DNA of 34,988 bases. It comes from PVC group bacterium. GTDB taxonomy: Bacteria; Auribacterota; Erginobacteria; Erginobacterales; Erginobacteraceae. This document shows, piece by piece, positions 1 to 9,121 of the stretch. The translations under genes were made by a program, and so were the position numbers. Numbering within the stretch: the first letter of the stretch is position 1; every line of letters starts with the position of its first letter. Below the pieces are notes generated by a model. That model searched no databases, had not been told where the DNA came from, and was given only the letters and a program-made list of their open reading frames with translations. Where the stretch lies: assembly GCA_003561965.1 (NCBI GenBank), contig PWXJ01000161.1, forward strand, positions 1 to 34,988, written 5' to 3'.

Positions 1-66
1 GGCGGGGATTACCTCCCGGTCTCCTGGTGAAGGGGAGTCGGGGGCATCATTCCGGTCGCCGAGTTC

Positions 67-94
67 TTGCTTTTTCGAAATCCAGAGATATGTA
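67..94 (+). promoter_or_regulatory. weak candidate promoter for the secreted protease
   Basis: A TTGCTT (67-72) and a TATGTA (89-94) are separated by 16 bp and lie about 40 bp before the protease start. An A/T-rich run follows. The match to sigma-70 consensus is modest and other -10 choices are possible (TAATAA at 93-98). The remainder of 1-135 shows no gene. Confidence 0.3.
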
Positions 95-135
95 ATAATG
101 CCCCGCTTAACGTTAACCCTTTCCGGAGATAATTT

Positions 136-3100
136 ATGAATCGCAGAATCTTCTTTCTGGCGATGGTTACGGCCGCCGCCCTGATCGTTATCCCCGGTCA
201 GGGCGATCTTTTTGCCCGCTCTCTCCCTGCCGCCTCCGGGTTCGACCGGGAAGAACTCTCCGCCGGGGCCGAGCCCGGCCGGGCAGTAAACCGGACTCCG
301 GGCCGGGTTCCGGAGAAGGCCGCCGTCCCCGGGAAAACCGCCGCCGCCCCCGACGGTGAGCTCCCCTGGCGGGAGGGAGTCCTCCGGATCAAGGTCACCG
401 ATAAGGCCCGTCCCGGGGTGAAGATCTCCGCCGCCCCCGACGGCATCAAGCGTCTCGGACCGGACTCTCTCGACGATCTTAACCGCCGGTTTGAGGCGAC
501 CGAGATCCGTCCGGTCTTTCCCACCGACCCCCGCCACGCCGAGCGGCACCGGAAATGGGGGCTCGACCGGTGGTTCGAGATCCGTCTGGCCACGGCTGAG
601 CGGGTGCCCGAGACGGTGGCCGCCTACCGGGCCGACCCCCACGTCGAGGTCGCCGAGCCGATCTACCGCAAACAGCTCCACTGGCTCCCCGACGACCCCC
701 GGTTCGACGAGCAGTGGCACTACCGGAACACCGGTCAGACCGGGGGCACCCCCGGGGCCGACATCGATCTGGAATCCGCCTGGGAGATCGAGCGGGGCGA
801 CCCCGCGGTGATCGTCTGCGTGGTCGACAGCGGTATCGACCTCAACCACCCCGACCTCATTCCCAACCTCTGGGTCAACCCCGACCCCGACCCGGCCAGG
901 AACGACATCCACGGCTGGAACTTCGCCGACGGGAACGACGATATCCAGGACACCAATGGCCATGGAAGCCACGTGGCGGGGACGGTCGCCGCGGTCAGCA
1001 ACAACGCCGTCGGGGTGGCCGGGGTGGCCGGCGGTTCCGGAACCGGCGACGGGGCCCGGATTATGGTCGCCCGGGTCTTCGGCGACGGTGAACCAGACGG
1101 CTTCGCCGAGGCCATCGTCTACGGCGCCGACAACGGGGCGGTGATCTCCCAGAACAGCTGGGGTTACATCTTCCCCGGGATCTATGAGGAGGCGGTCCTC
1201 GTCGCCATCGACTACTTCATCGCCGAGGCCGGCGACTACCCCGGCTCCCCGATGCGGGGGGGGATCTTCGTCAACTCGGCCGGCAACTCCAACTCCTCCG
1301 CCGACTACTACCCCGGCTATTACCCCCCGGCCCTGGCCGTGGCCGCCACCAACCATAACGATCACCGGGCCTGGTACTCCAATTACGGCGACTGGATCGA
1401 CATCTCCGCCCCGGGCGGGGAGACCATCTTCAACCGGAGCGAGGGAGTCCTGAGCACGGTGGTGGACGGTTACGATTTCTACCAGGGGACCTCGATGGCC
1501 TCCCCTCACGTCTCCGGGGTCGCCGCCCTGGTCGCCTCCCGTTTCCCCGGTCGGACCAGTGACTTCGTCGAAACCCTTCTGATCAGCTCCGCCGACAATA
1601 TCGACGCCCTCAACCCGGACTATTTCGGGCTGCTCGGGTCCGGCCGCCTCAACGCCCACCGGGCCCTGACCCTGACCCTGTCGGTGACCCCGGGTCCGGG
1701 GTTCGTCTCCAGCGGGGAGCGGGGCGGGCCGTTTACCCCTGATTCCCAGACCTACACGCTGACCAACGTCTCCGAAGCTCCCCTGGACTGGACGGCGGAA
1801 GTGAGCGAAACCTGGGTCGAGGTCGCGCCCGCCGGCGGGACCCTGGCGCCCGATTCCGGGGCGGATATCGTTCTCAGCCTGACCGCGGCGGCGGAGGGTC
1901 TCCCGGCCGGGGTTTACACCGACACCCTCACGGTGACCGACACCACCTCGGGCGAAGAGTTCCGTCGTGGAGTTAGGCTGACCGCCAACCCGAGCCTCTG
2001 CAAGGCGGTGGACAACTGCGACCTGGACTGGATTAGCTGGGGTCACGACCAGTGGTTCGGCCAGCTGGAGGAATCCCACGACGGGGTGGACGCGGCCCAG
2101 AGCGGTCCGATCACTCACAACCGGGAAACCTGGCTGGAGACCGTGGCCGAGGGTCCGGGGACGCTTTACTTCTGGTGGAAGGTCTCCTCGGAGGCGGACT
2201 ACGACTGGCTGGAGTTCCATCTCGGCGAGGCCGGTCAGGATACGGTCCTCCAGGACCGGATCTCGGGGGAGGTGGACTGGCGGGAGGAGGCTTATGAGCT
2301 GCCGCCCGGCTTCCAGCACCTGCAATGGGTGTACACCAAGGACGGATCGGTATCCCTCGGCCGGGACTGCGGCTGGCTCGACCAGGTCCGGATCGAGTCC
2401 CTCCTGGTCCAACCGTTGGACGAATTCTTCGCCCGGGGGAACCAGGGCGGCCCTTTCCCTTCCCGGACCTACACCCTGAAAAACACCTCCACCGATCCGC
2501 TGGAGTGGACGGCGGCGGTCAATGAACCCTGGGTCGAGGTCTCGCCCGGCGGGGGCAGCCTGGCGCCCGGCGCCGAGGCGGTGATCGAGGTCGGTTTCAC
2601 CGTCGCGGCCGAGGCCCTGGCCCCGGGGAGTTACACCGATACCCTGACGGTGACCGATACCACCTCCGGGACGGATTACGAACGCGCCCTGGCATTGAGG
2701 GTGGAGGTTGAACTCTGCCAGGCACTGGACAACTGCGACCTGGTCTGGTCCACCGGGGGTGACGCCGAGTGGTTCGGCCAAGACGAGGAGTCCCACGACG
2801 GGGAGGCCGCGGCCCGGAGCGGCGAGATCTCGGATGACGAGTTTTCCTGGTTGGAGACCGAGGTAGAGGGGCCGGGGTTCCTGAGTTTCTGGTGGAAGGT
2901 CTCCTCGGAACCCGGCTGGGACTGGCTGGATTTTTACCTCAACGGGGACCTGACGGCCTGGATCTCGGGCGAGACGGACTGGGAGGAGCTGGAATTCGAG
3001 TTGGGGGAGGGGACTAACACGCTCTACTGGGAGTACGTCAAGGACGAGTCGATCAGCCTCGGCCGGGACTGCGGCTGGGTCGACCAGGTCGCCTTCCGGT

Positions 3101-4923
3101 TCAACCCCCTCTCCGTGCCCGACGAGGCCTTCGCCTCCACCGGCCTGGAAGGAGGGCCCTTTACCCCGGAATCGAAAACCTACCGCCTGGTGAATGTCGG
3201 GGCGGAGTCCCTCGACTGGTCCGCTTCCGTCTCGGAAACCTGGCTGGAGGTTTCGCCGTCCGGTGGAACCCTGGCCCCGTCCGGTGAGGTGGACGTCAGC
3301 GTCGGTCTCGCCGCCCCGGCGGCCTCGCTGCCCCTGGGCCTTTACTCCGACGTCATCGAGTTCTCCAACCTCTCCGCGGGAACCGCGGTCGAGCGGCCGG
3401 CCCGGCTGATCGTCGAGGCCCCGCTCCTCCACGACAACGGTCCGATCGTCACCCATCCCGGAGGCGGGGATGGCGGAGCGGATGTCAGCGTTCTCCAGAT
3501 GGACCTGGGGATGGATACTCTGGGATTCGGCCATCAACTGGCGGTTGGGAACCGGATCGCCGACGATTTCACGGTCCCCGGCCCCGAGGGCTGGCATATA
3601 CGGTCGCTGACCTTCCTTCCCTACCAGACCGGTTCCGGTCTCGACTCCACCATCACCGGCATCTATCTCCAGATCTGGGATGGTCCTCCCGGAGACCCCG
3701 GTTCCTCGGTGGTCTTCGGCGATCTGACCACCGACCGGCTGGAATATTCGATCTGGAGCGGGGTTTATCGGACCCTGGACGATCAGCTGGAAAGCACCCT
3801 CCGGCCGGTAATGGAGGCTGCCGCCGCGGTCGATCTCCACCTGCCGCCGGGGACCTACTGGATCGACTGGATGGTTGACGGTTCGCTGGCCTCCGGCCCC
3901 TGGGCGGTGCCGATCACCATCCTCGGCCAGACCTCCACCGGGAACGCCCTCCAGTATACCGGAAGCTGGGACGAGGCAGCTGACAGCGGGACCGGGACCC
4001 CCCAGGGATTTCCCTTCCTGATTCGGGGTGAGGTCGTCGATCCGCCGCCGACCCCGACACCCTCCGCCACCCCGCCCCCCACACCCTCGGCCACCCCGAC
4101 CCCGGAGGGTTACAGGACCCCCACCCCCACCCCCACCCCGCCACCGCCGCCTTACCTGGTCCTGGACGGGGGGGATTACACGGGTGACGGGACCAGTGAG
4201 ATCGCGGTCTTCCGGCCCGCCTCCGGCCTCTGGGCGATCCGGGATTTAACCCGGGTTTACTTCGGCAGCCCCGGAGATCTCCCGATTCCCGGGGATTACA
4301 GCGGTAACGGTCGGACCGATATCGGAGTCTTCCGGCCGACTTCGGGACTCTGGGCGATCCGGAACCTGACCCGGGTTTACTTCGGGTCTCTCTCCGATAT
4401 CCCCGTGCCGGCCGGTTACTCCGGCGACGGGGACAGCGAGATCGCGGTCTTCCGGCCGGCTGCTGGCCTCTGGGCGGTCCGGGGACTGACCCGGGCTTAC
4501 TTCGGCGCCCCCGGCGACCTTCCGGTCCCGGGAGATTACCTGGGCGGGGGATATGACCAGATCGCCGTCTTCCGTCCCGCCACCGGCCTCTGGGCGGTCC
4601 GGGGGATAACCCGGGCTTACTTCGGGCGGGAGGGCGACCGGCCGGTTCCCGGTGTTTATCACTGGTACGGGGGAGCGGGGATGATGTCGCCCCAGTTCAA
4701 GACCCAGATCGCCGTCTTCCGTCCCTCGACCGGTCTCTGGGCGATTCGGGGAGGGGAGAGGAGCTACTTCGGCACCTCCGGCGATTTCCCGCTGGCCGGC
4801 GGTTTTGCCGGGTTTGTTCTCGACGACATCGGGATCTTCCGCCCTTCGACCGGCCTCTGGGCGATCCGGGGGGTGACCCGACTCTACTTCGGCGGCCCCG
4901 CCGACCTCCCGGCGACCCGGTAA
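136..4923 (+). CDS. secreted modular subtilisin-like (S8) serine protease
   Basis: This 1595-residue exported protease probably degrades extracellular protein. It starts at an ATG with GGAG 7 bp upstream and opens with a signal peptide (about residues 1-27). A propeptide-like region is followed by an S8 catalytic domain (about 195-540). The triad is complete: Asp231 in VVDSGID, His276 in GHGSHVAG and Ser453 in GTSMASPH, with the oxyanion Asn384 in SAGNSN. Downstream come three related beta-sandwich segments ('P.GGTLAP', 'YTDTLTVTD') alternating with two copies of a jelly-roll-like domain ('FWWKVSSE', 'GRDCGWLDQV'). A further beta domain, a Pro/Thr-rich linker (about 1302-1340) and six C-terminal repeats of about 40 residues with core IAVFRP..GLWAIR...YFG complete it. 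The repeats resemble FG-GAP/VCBS blades. No recognised sorting signal ends the protein. Protease assignment is secure; roles of the accessory domains are inferred. Confidence 0.93.
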   Translation: MNRRIFFLAMVTAAALIVIPGQGDLFARSLPAASGFDREELSAGAEPGRAVNRTPGRVPEKAAVPGKTAAAPDGELPWREGVLRIKVTDKARPGVKISAAPDGIKRLGPDSLDDLNRRFEATEIRPVFPTDPRHAERHRKWGLDRWFEIRLATAERVPETVAAYRADPHVEVAEPIYRKQLHWLPDDPRFDEQWHYRNTGQTGGTPGADIDLESAWEIERGDPAVIVCVVDSGIDLNHPDLIPNLWVNPDPDPARNDIHGWNFADGNDDIQDTNGHGSHVAGTVAAVSNNAVGVAGVAGGSGTGDGARIMVARVFGDGEPDGFAEAIVYGADNGAVISQNSWGYIFPGIYEEAVLVAIDYFIAEAGDYPGSPMRGGIFVNSAGNSNSSADYYPGYYPPALAVAATNHNDHRAWYSNYGDWIDISAPGGETIFNRSEGVLSTVVDGYDFYQGTSMASPHVSGVAALVASRFPGRTSDFVETLLISSADNIDALNPDYFGLLGSGRLNAHRALTLTLSVTPGPGFVSSGERGGPFTPDSQTYTLTNVSEAPLDWTAEVSETWVEVAPAGGTLAPDSGADIVLSLTAAAEGLPAGVYTDTLTVTDTTSGEEFRRGVRLTANPSLCKAVDNCDLDWISWGHDQWFGQLEESHDGVDAAQSGPITHNRETWLETVAEGPGTLYFWWKVSSEADYDWLEFHLGEAGQDTVLQDRISGEVDWREEAYELPPGFQHLQWVYTKDGSVSLGRDCGWLDQVRIESLLVQPLDEFFARGNQGGPFPSRTYTLKNTSTDPLEWTAAVNEPWVEVSPGGGSLAPGAEAVIEVGFTVAAEALAPGSYTDTLTVTDTTSGTDYERALALRVEVELCQALDNCDLVWSTGGDAEWFGQDEESHDGEAAARSGEISDDEFSWLETEVEGPGFLSFWWKVSSEPGWDWLDFYLNGDLTAWISGETDWEELEFELGEGTNTLYWEYVKDESISLGRDCGWVDQVAFRFNPLSVPDEAFASTGLEGGPFTPESKTYRLVNVGAESLDWSASVSETWLEVSPSGGTLAPSGEVDVSVGLAAPAASLPLGLYSDVIEFSNLSAGTAVERPARLIVEAPLLHDNGPIVTHPGGGDGGADVSVLQMDLGMDTLGFGHQLAVGNRIADDFTVPGPEGWHIRSLTFLPYQTGSGLDSTITGIYLQIWDGPPGDPGSSVVFGDLTTDRLEYSIWSGVYRTLDDQLESTLRPVMEAAAAVDLHLPPGTYWIDWMVDGSLASGPWAVPITILGQTSTGNALQYTGSWDEAADSGTGTPQGFPFLIRGEVVDPPPTPTPSATPPPTPSATPTPEGYRTPTPTPTPPPPPYLVLDGGDYTGDGTSEIAVFRPASGLWAIRDLTRVYFGSPGDLPIPGDYSGNGRTDIGVFRPTSGLWAIRNLTRVYFGSLSDIPVPAGYSGDGDSEIAVFRPAAGLWAVRGLTRAYFGAPGDLPVPGDYLGGGYDQIAVFRPATGLWAVRGITRAYFGREGDRPVPGVYHWYGGAGMMSPQFKTQIAVFRPSTGLWAIRGGERSYFGTSGDFPLAGGFAGFVLDDIGIFRPSTGLWAIRGVTRLYFGGPADLPATR

Positions 4924-4997
4924 CCGGGGTCGGACCTGCGCAAGTATCTCTGGAGCAAGGGAATAGGGAGAATATACCCCCTGTATATGGCTTAAAG

Positions 4998-5023
4998 CCT
5001 CAATTTCGACCCCGAAATTGAGG
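4998..5023. terminator. bidirectional hairpin terminator between convergent genes
   Basis: Arms CCTCAATTTCG (4998-5008) and CGAAATTGAGG (5013-5023) pair perfectly over 11 bp around a 4-nt loop. The hairpin lies in the 150-bp gap between the plus-strand protease and the minus-strand DUF4404 gene. There is no long T run, so it may be a barrier or processing hairpin rather than a classical intrinsic terminator. A smaller inverted repeat (ATATAC/GTATAT, 4972-4988) lies just before it. Confidence 0.6.
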
Positions 5024-5073
5024 TTCTAAACATTAAATCTTCCCCGGTTTTCTCTTCGCAGGGGGCTATTGGG

Positions 5074-5406
5074 TTAGATTCCCAGGTCGGCCAGGGCGTT
5101 GCAGAAGGAGTTGACGACCGAGACCAGCCCGGGGTGGGAGGCCTCGAACTTTTCCACCGCCGTCTTCAGTTCCTCGATCGTGGAATCCAGGCCCGGTCCG
5201 CCGTCATCGGTCCGGGTCGCCTGGTCGGCCGAAATCCGGGTCTTGTCGGTGATGTTGACGGCGCTGTCGTGATGGGTCTCCGCCAGCCCGGCGACCTCGG
5301 TCTTCAGCTCCGCCAGGAGTTTCAGCAGTTCCGCCCTTCGCTTTTCCGAGAGGCTGGACGCCCCGGCCAGGGTTTCCTCGATCTGTCCGATCGTCTTCTC
5401 GATCAT
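5074..5406 (-). CDS. DUF4404-like small helical protein
   Basis: A 110-residue soluble protein of unknown function. The start is well supported: AAAGGAGG lies 5 bp upstream of the ATG. The N-terminal half is rich in heptad-like Leu/Ala/Glu (about residues 5-45, LSEKRRAELLKLLAELK), predicting helix or coiled coil. The C-terminus 'FEASHP' followed by 'NALADLGI' resembles the conserved end of the DUF4404 family, which is the basis for the call. There is no signal peptide, membrane segment or catalytic motif. It is followed on its own strand by the terminator hairpin at 4998-5023 and preceded by the palindromic element at 5443-5464. Family match is from memory of the motif; function is unknown. 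Confidence 0.7.
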   Translation of the reverse strand: MIEKTIGQIEETLAGASSLSEKRRAELLKLLAELKTEVAGLAETHHDSAVNITDKTRISADQATRTDDGGPGLDSTIEELKTAVEKFEASHPGLVSVVNSFCNALADLGI

Positions 5407-5442
5407 TTTCTCCTCCTTTGGTGTTTGAATCTATATTCGATT

Positions 5443-5464
5443 GGGGCACGGCATGCCGTGCCCC
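5443..5464. repeat. perfect 22-bp palindromic intergenic element (copy 1)
   Basis: The arm GGGGCACGGCA is followed directly by its exact complement. The flanking CTA (5464-5466) read on the minus strand is the TAG stop codon of the permease gene, so the element forms the 3' end of that gene. A near-identical copy sits at 17576-17597. It can fold as a strong hairpin and could act as a terminator or REP-like element. Confidence 0.8.
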
Positions 5465-6789
5465 TACAGCTCGTGGCCGACAAGGTTTTCCGATCCCGGG
5501 AACAGCCGGTCGATCAGGGCGTGGCCGAGTCCGGCGGTTAGGATCCCGTTCAGGGGCGGGATCAGGAACCCGGTCCGTTCGCTGATCCAGGCGGCTAGGA
5601 CCCCGAGGACGCCGGCGATCAGGGCCCCCGGACGGTAGTTGACCCGCCGGATCTCCTCCAGCGGGGGGAGCCGTCGCCTCCGGACCAGGTAGTAGTCGCT
5701 TAAGATCACCCCGCCCAGCGGGGGGACGAGGATTCCCAGGGCGGCCATCCAGTTGGAGACGTAATTGTAGGCTCCGCTGATCGCGATCAGGAAACCGAAG
5801 ACCCCGCAGAAAAGGATGAAAGGGCGCTTCCGGTTGAAGTGGAAGAGGGCGGTCCCCGCCACCCCGAAGGCGTAGGCGGTGTTGTCGTTGGTGGTCCAGA
5901 CGTTGAGGACCATCAGGACCAGGCCCAGCCCGAGCAGACCCTGGATCTTGAGGACGGCGGCGAAGTCGGGCTGGCCGTAAACGTTCCCCCCCACCGCCCC
6001 GAACCAGAGCATCAGCCCGTTGCCGAGGAGGAAGGCCAGCAGCCCGGCCAGGAAGGCGATCCGCCGGGTCCGGGCGAACCGGGCCCAGTTGGGGGCCTGG
6101 GTCCCCCCGGAGGCGAAGGTCCCGACGATCAAAGTCATCGCGGCGGCGAAACTGAGCTCTCCGGAAGGGACGATCCTCGAGATTCCCCCGACCGTCTGGC
6201 GGGCGTGGGCGAAGGAGTTGACCGCCATCAGGGTCCCCAGGGCCAGGACACAGGGCACGGCGATCAGGGAGAGGGTCTCCATCCCCTTGTACCCGAAGTA
6301 GGCGGTGGAGATGAAGGCCGCCGACCAGACCAGGCACCAGAAGACCATTGTTCGCGTATCCGCCCAGTCCAGCCCCAGCCAGTCGACGAAAGGTTTGGCC
6401 ATCAGGGCCACCGTCACCCCGAACCAGCCCAGCTGCGTCCCCCCCAGGATCAGATCGCTCACCCGCGCCCCCTTGTTTCCGAAGGCGTAGCGGGCCAGCA
6501 AAACCGTGGTCAGTCCGCTATCGGCGCTGACCGCGCAGAGGCCGGCCACGTAGAGGCCGAGGATCAGCGACCCGGCCCCGATGATCAGGAAGAGGTCGGG
6601 CCAGTAACGGCAGGCGTGGCCGATCTCGGCCCCGGCGTACATCGTCGGGTAGAAGAAGGTGAAGCCGAGCAGGACCACCGAGATCGAGACCAGCCCGCGG
6701 CGGGCCGCGGCCGGCACCGGGGAGAGCGGGTAATCCGGATCCGGCCGGGAGATATCGCCGAAGATAAAATTCCGCAGCAGCCTTTTCAT
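5464..6789 (-). CDS. codB: NCS1-family cytosine/nucleobase permease (CodB type)
   Basis: A 441-residue polytopic inner-membrane transporter with about 12 hydrophobic segments, normal for the NCS1 family (cation-coupled uptake of cytosine or related nucleobases). Supporting sequence includes the N-terminal 'DYPLSPVP' tract before the first helix, 'SADSGLTTVLLARYAFG' in the usual NCS1 position, 'GYKGMETLS' and a late 'NYVSNWMAALGILVPPLGG' segment as in CodB. The start ATG has only a weak ribosome-binding site. A hexamer-repeat tract lies between it and cysK upstream. The stop codon falls at the edge of the palindromic element. Substrate is inferred; no cytosine deaminase is nearby, and the amidohydrolase at 16201 is too distant to assume linkage. 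Confidence 0.85.
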   Translation of the reverse strand: MKRLLRNFIFGDISRPDPDYPLSPVPAAARRGLVSISVVLLGFTFFYPTMYAGAEIGHACRYWPDLFLIIGAGSLILGLYVAGLCAVSADSGLTTVLLARYAFGNKGARVSDLILGGTQLGWFGVTVALMAKPFVDWLGLDWADTRTMVFWCLVWSAAFISTAYFGYKGMETLSLIAVPCVLALGTLMAVNSFAHARQTVGGISRIVPSGELSFAAAMTLIVGTFASGGTQAPNWARFARTRRIAFLAGLLAFLLGNGLMLWFGAVGGNVYGQPDFAAVLKIQGLLGLGLVLMVLNVWTTNDNTAYAFGVAGTALFHFNRKRPFILFCGVFGFLIAISGAYNYVSNWMAALGILVPPLGGVILSDYYLVRRRRLPPLEEIRRVNYRPGALIAGVLGVLAAWISERTGFLIPPLNGILTAGLGHALIDRLFPGSENLVGHEL

Positions 6790-6795
6790 TGCTCG

Positions 6796-6831
6796 ATCGC
6801 TATCGGGATCGCTATCGCTATCGGGATCGTA
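6796..6831. repeat. degenerate hexamer tandem repeat
   Basis: Six consecutive 6-bp units of the form ATCGCT or ATCGGG (last unit ATCGTA) fill the gap between the cysK stop and the permease start. It is a low-complexity spacer in the 5' leader of the permease gene. Confidence 0.75.
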
Positions 6832-6852
6832 TCCGGCTGCTCGGGAAAAGGC

Positions 6853-7740
6853 TTATAACAGCGCGGTGCTGAAATACCGCTCCGCCCGGTCGGGGAGGAT
6901 GGTGGCGATGTTGCCCGGGATCTTCTCCGCCATCCGTCGCGCCCCCCAGACGTTGGCCCCGGCCGAGATTCCCACCAGCAGGCCCGCCTCCCGCCCCAGC
7001 TGCCGGGTGGTCTCGATGGCTTCGGCGTCGGTGACCTCGATCACCTCGTCGACGATCGCCGGGTCGAGGACCGCGGGGACGAAGCCGTCGCCGATCCCCT
7101 GGATCTGGTGGAGCCCCGGCTCGTGGCCGAGCAGGGCGGCGGCGTTCTTCGGCTCCACCGCCACCAGGACCACCTTCGGGTTATATTCCTTGAGGAAGGT
7201 CCCCACCCCTTGGAGGGTTCCCCCGGACCCTACCCCGGCCACGAAGCAGGCGACCTCCCCGGACATCTGCCGCCAGAGTTCGTGGGCGGTCTCGTTGTAG
7301 TGGCAGAGGGGGTTTTCCGGGTTCTCGAACTGCTGGGGGATAAAGATTCGGGGATCCTCCCGGGCCATCGCCTCGGCCGCCTTCACCGCCCCCGGGATCC
7401 CGTCCTTGTCCGGGGTCAGGATCAGTTCCGCCCCCAGGGCCCGGATTAGTTTCTTCCGTTCCTCGCTCATCCCGTCCGGCATCACCACCCGGACCCGGTA
7501 GCCCTTGAGCCGCCCGACCAGGGCGAAGCCGATCCCGGTGTTGCCGCTTGACGGTTCGACGATGATCGACCCCGGCCGGAGTTTTCCGTCGCGCTCCGCC
7601 GCTTCGACCAGGGCCCGGGCCACCCGGTCCTTGACCGAGCCCCCGGGGTTTAAAAACTCCGCCTTGGCGTAGATCTTCTCGTTCTTCAGCCGGATCAGGG
7701 GCGTGTTTCCGATCAGGTCGAGGATGTTGTCGGTCAGCAT
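6853..7740 (-). CDS. cysK: cysteine synthase (O-acetylserine sulfhydrylase)
   Basis: PLP-dependent enzyme of 295 residues that makes L-cysteine from O-acetylserine and sulfide in the cytoplasm. The family start 'LIGNTPLIRL' (residues 9-18) identifies the ATG at 7740. The reading frame extends 93 bp further but that part is not family-like. The Schiff-base lysine is Lys37 in 'NPGGSVKDR', and the phosphate-binding loop is 'SSGNTG'. GGGAG lies about 7 bp upstream of the start. The protein is slightly shorter than usual at the C-terminus, ending soon after 'LPDRAERYFST', which is the normal terminal motif. It is read divergently from the Gfo/Idh/MocA gene and is followed by the permease on the same strand. 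It could belong to a cystathionine beta-synthase-like branch, but CysK is most likely. Confidence 0.92.
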   Translation of the reverse strand: MLTDNILDLIGNTPLIRLKNEKIYAKAEFLNPGGSVKDRVARALVEAAERDGKLRPGSIIVEPSSGNTGIGFALVGRLKGYRVRVVMPDGMSEERKKLIRALGAELILTPDKDGIPGAVKAAEAMAREDPRIFIPQQFENPENPLCHYNETAHELWRQMSGEVACFVAGVGSGGTLQGVGTFLKEYNPKVVLVAVEPKNAAALLGHEPGLHQIQGIGDGFVPAVLDPAIVDEVIEVTDAEAIETTRQLGREAGLLVGISAGANVWGARRMAEKIPGNIATILPDRAERYFSTALL

Positions 7741-7783
7741 TGTCGATCTCCCGGTTGGTTCCGGTGATGAAATGAAGCGGAAA

Positions 7784-7812
7784 ATATTAACACCGAACCC
7801 GGAGAATGACAA
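7784..7812 (-). promoter_or_regulatory. candidate sigma-70 promoter for cysK
   Basis: On the minus strand a TTGTCA (7807-7812) and a TAATAT (7784-7789) are spaced by exactly 17 bp, giving a 5' leader of about 36 nt before the cysK ATG. Five of six bases match the -35 consensus and four of six match the -10. Confidence 0.55.
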
Positions 7813-7840
7813 GCGCCGCCCTGCGGACGGCACTTGGGGC

Positions 7841-7869
7841 TTGATTTATCCCTCCGCCTGGCCAATAAT
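7841..7869 (+). promoter_or_regulatory. candidate promoter for the Gfo/Idh/MocA gene, possibly leaderless
   Basis: TTGATT (7841-7846), a 17-bp spacer and AATAAT (7864-7869) form a good sigma-70-like pair. Transcription would begin at about 7876, immediately at the ATG at 7877, which lacks a ribosome-binding site. Confidence 0.5.
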
Positions 7870-7876
7870 CCCGGCA

Positions 7877-9121
7877 ATGAAACTGGACGGACAGCTTGCC
7901 GGAGAAAAACCGCGACCCGGTCCGGATCGCTCGCCCTCCGGTTGGCGGGCGCCCGGCGGGAAGGGACAGAAGAAGACCATCGGCATCGGGATGATCGGGT
8001 GCGGGGGGATGGGACGGGTCGTCCCCCGGGCGGTCCGGAAGCGGACCCGGAGGGTGGTCACCACGGATCTCTGCGACCCGGAGGAGCAGTCGCTCTCCGC
8101 CGCCCTCGAGGAGTTGAACCCGGACGCCCGAATTCACCGGGACTACCGGGAACTGGTCCGGGCTCCGGAAGTCGACTGGGTCCTGATCGCTTCCTGGAAT
8201 CGCGACCACCGGGACCACGCGGTGGCCGCCTTTGAGGCCGGCAAGGACGTCTTCTGCCAGAAGCCCCTGGCCACCAGCCTGGAGGACTGCCTGGCGATCA
8301 AACGGGCCTGGGAGAAGAGCGGCCGGGTTTTCTTTATTGGTTTCGTCCTCCGCTTCGCCCCCCACTACCGGAAGATCCGCCGGCTTCTCGACCGGGGGGC
8401 GGTCGGCGAGATCATCAGCCTGGAGTTCAACGAAACCCTGGAGTTCAACCACGGCGGGTTCATTATGGGGGACTGGCGCCGGCTGAAAAAGTACGCCGGC
8501 TCCCACCTCCTGGAGAAGTGCTGCCACGACATCGACCTCGCCAACTGGTTCGTCGGCAGCCGCCCCCGGCGGGTGGCCTCCTTCGGGGGTCTGGATTTCT
8601 TCGTTCCGAAAAACCGGCGGCACATCGAACGACTGGGCCGGGACCGGAAAGACCGCCCGGCCTACCGGAGCTGGGGCGGTATGATCGATCGGAACCCCTT
8701 CACCTCGGATAAGGACATCGTCGACAACCAGGTGGCGATCATCGAATACGAGAACAATGTTCGGGCCGCCTTCCACACCAACCTCAACGCCGGGATCCCC
8801 GAGCGGCGGATGTATATCCTCGGTACCGAGGGTGCCCTCCGCGCCGACCTTCTCCGGGGCAGCATCGAGGTCGGCCGGATCGGTTTTCGCGATCGGGTGA
8901 AGAAGTACCGTCTCCGGGTCCGGGGCGGGCACGCCGGCGGCGACGCCGTGCTCGGCCGGGTACTGGCGGACTGTATGACCCGGGGCGGGGAACCCGGGGT
9001 CGGTATGGAAGACGCCCTCAGGGCCTCGGTCGCCTGCTTCGGGATCGACCGGGCGATGGAGACCGGCCGGGTGGTCGATCTCGGGCCGGACTGGGAGCGG
9101 GCCGGAGGCGGAGTTGTTTGA
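7877..9121 (+). CDS. Gfo/Idh/MocA-family NAD(P)-dependent oxidoreductase
   Basis: A 414-residue sugar (or inositol-like) dehydrogenase of the Gfo/Idh/MocA family. The Rossmann motif 'MIGCGGMG' lies at about residues 39-46 after an N-terminal extension of about 33 residues. 'QKPLAT' replaces the usual 'EKPLA' loop, and 'EKCCHDIDLANW' carries the family's catalytic-site histidine. The C-terminal alpha/beta dimerisation domain runs from about residue 150. The ATG at 7877 is the only plausible start before the nucleotide-binding strand. Its stop overlaps the next ATG as TGATG, so it is translationally coupled to the glycosyltransferase. That pairing suggests a role in surface-glycan or sugar-nucleotide modification, but the substrate cannot be read from the sequence. 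Confidence 0.85.
   Translation: MKLDGQLAGEKPRPGPDRSPSGWRAPGGKGQKKTIGIGMIGCGGMGRVVPRAVRKRTRRVVTTDLCDPEEQSLSAALEELNPDARIHRDYRELVRAPEVDWVLIASWNRDHRDHAVAAFEAGKDVFCQKPLATSLEDCLAIKRAWEKSGRVFFIGFVLRFAPHYRKIRRLLDRGAVGEIISLEFNETLEFNHGGFIMGDWRRLKKYAGSHLLEKCCHDIDLANWFVGSRPRRVASFGGLDFFVPKNRRHIERLGRDRKDRPAYRSWGGMIDRNPFTSDKDIVDNQVAIIEYENNVRAAFHTNLNAGIPERRMYILGTEGALRADLLRGSIEVGRIGFRDRVKKYRLRVRGGHAGGDAVLGRVLADCMTRGGEPGVGMEDALRASVACFGIDRAMETGRVVDLGPDWERAGGGVV

Noticed and set aside
136-4923. C-terminal repeats as calcium-binding RTX/dockerin repeats
   Set aside because: They lack the GGxGxDxUx nonapeptides of RTX and the paired F-hand of dockerins; the IAVFRP..GLWA blade pattern is different.
5839-6858. Plus-strand open frame of 339 residues opposite the permease and across the hexamer repeat
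   Set aside because: Gln/Glu/Gly/Pro-rich shadow; the minus strand has clear NCS1 transporter sequence.
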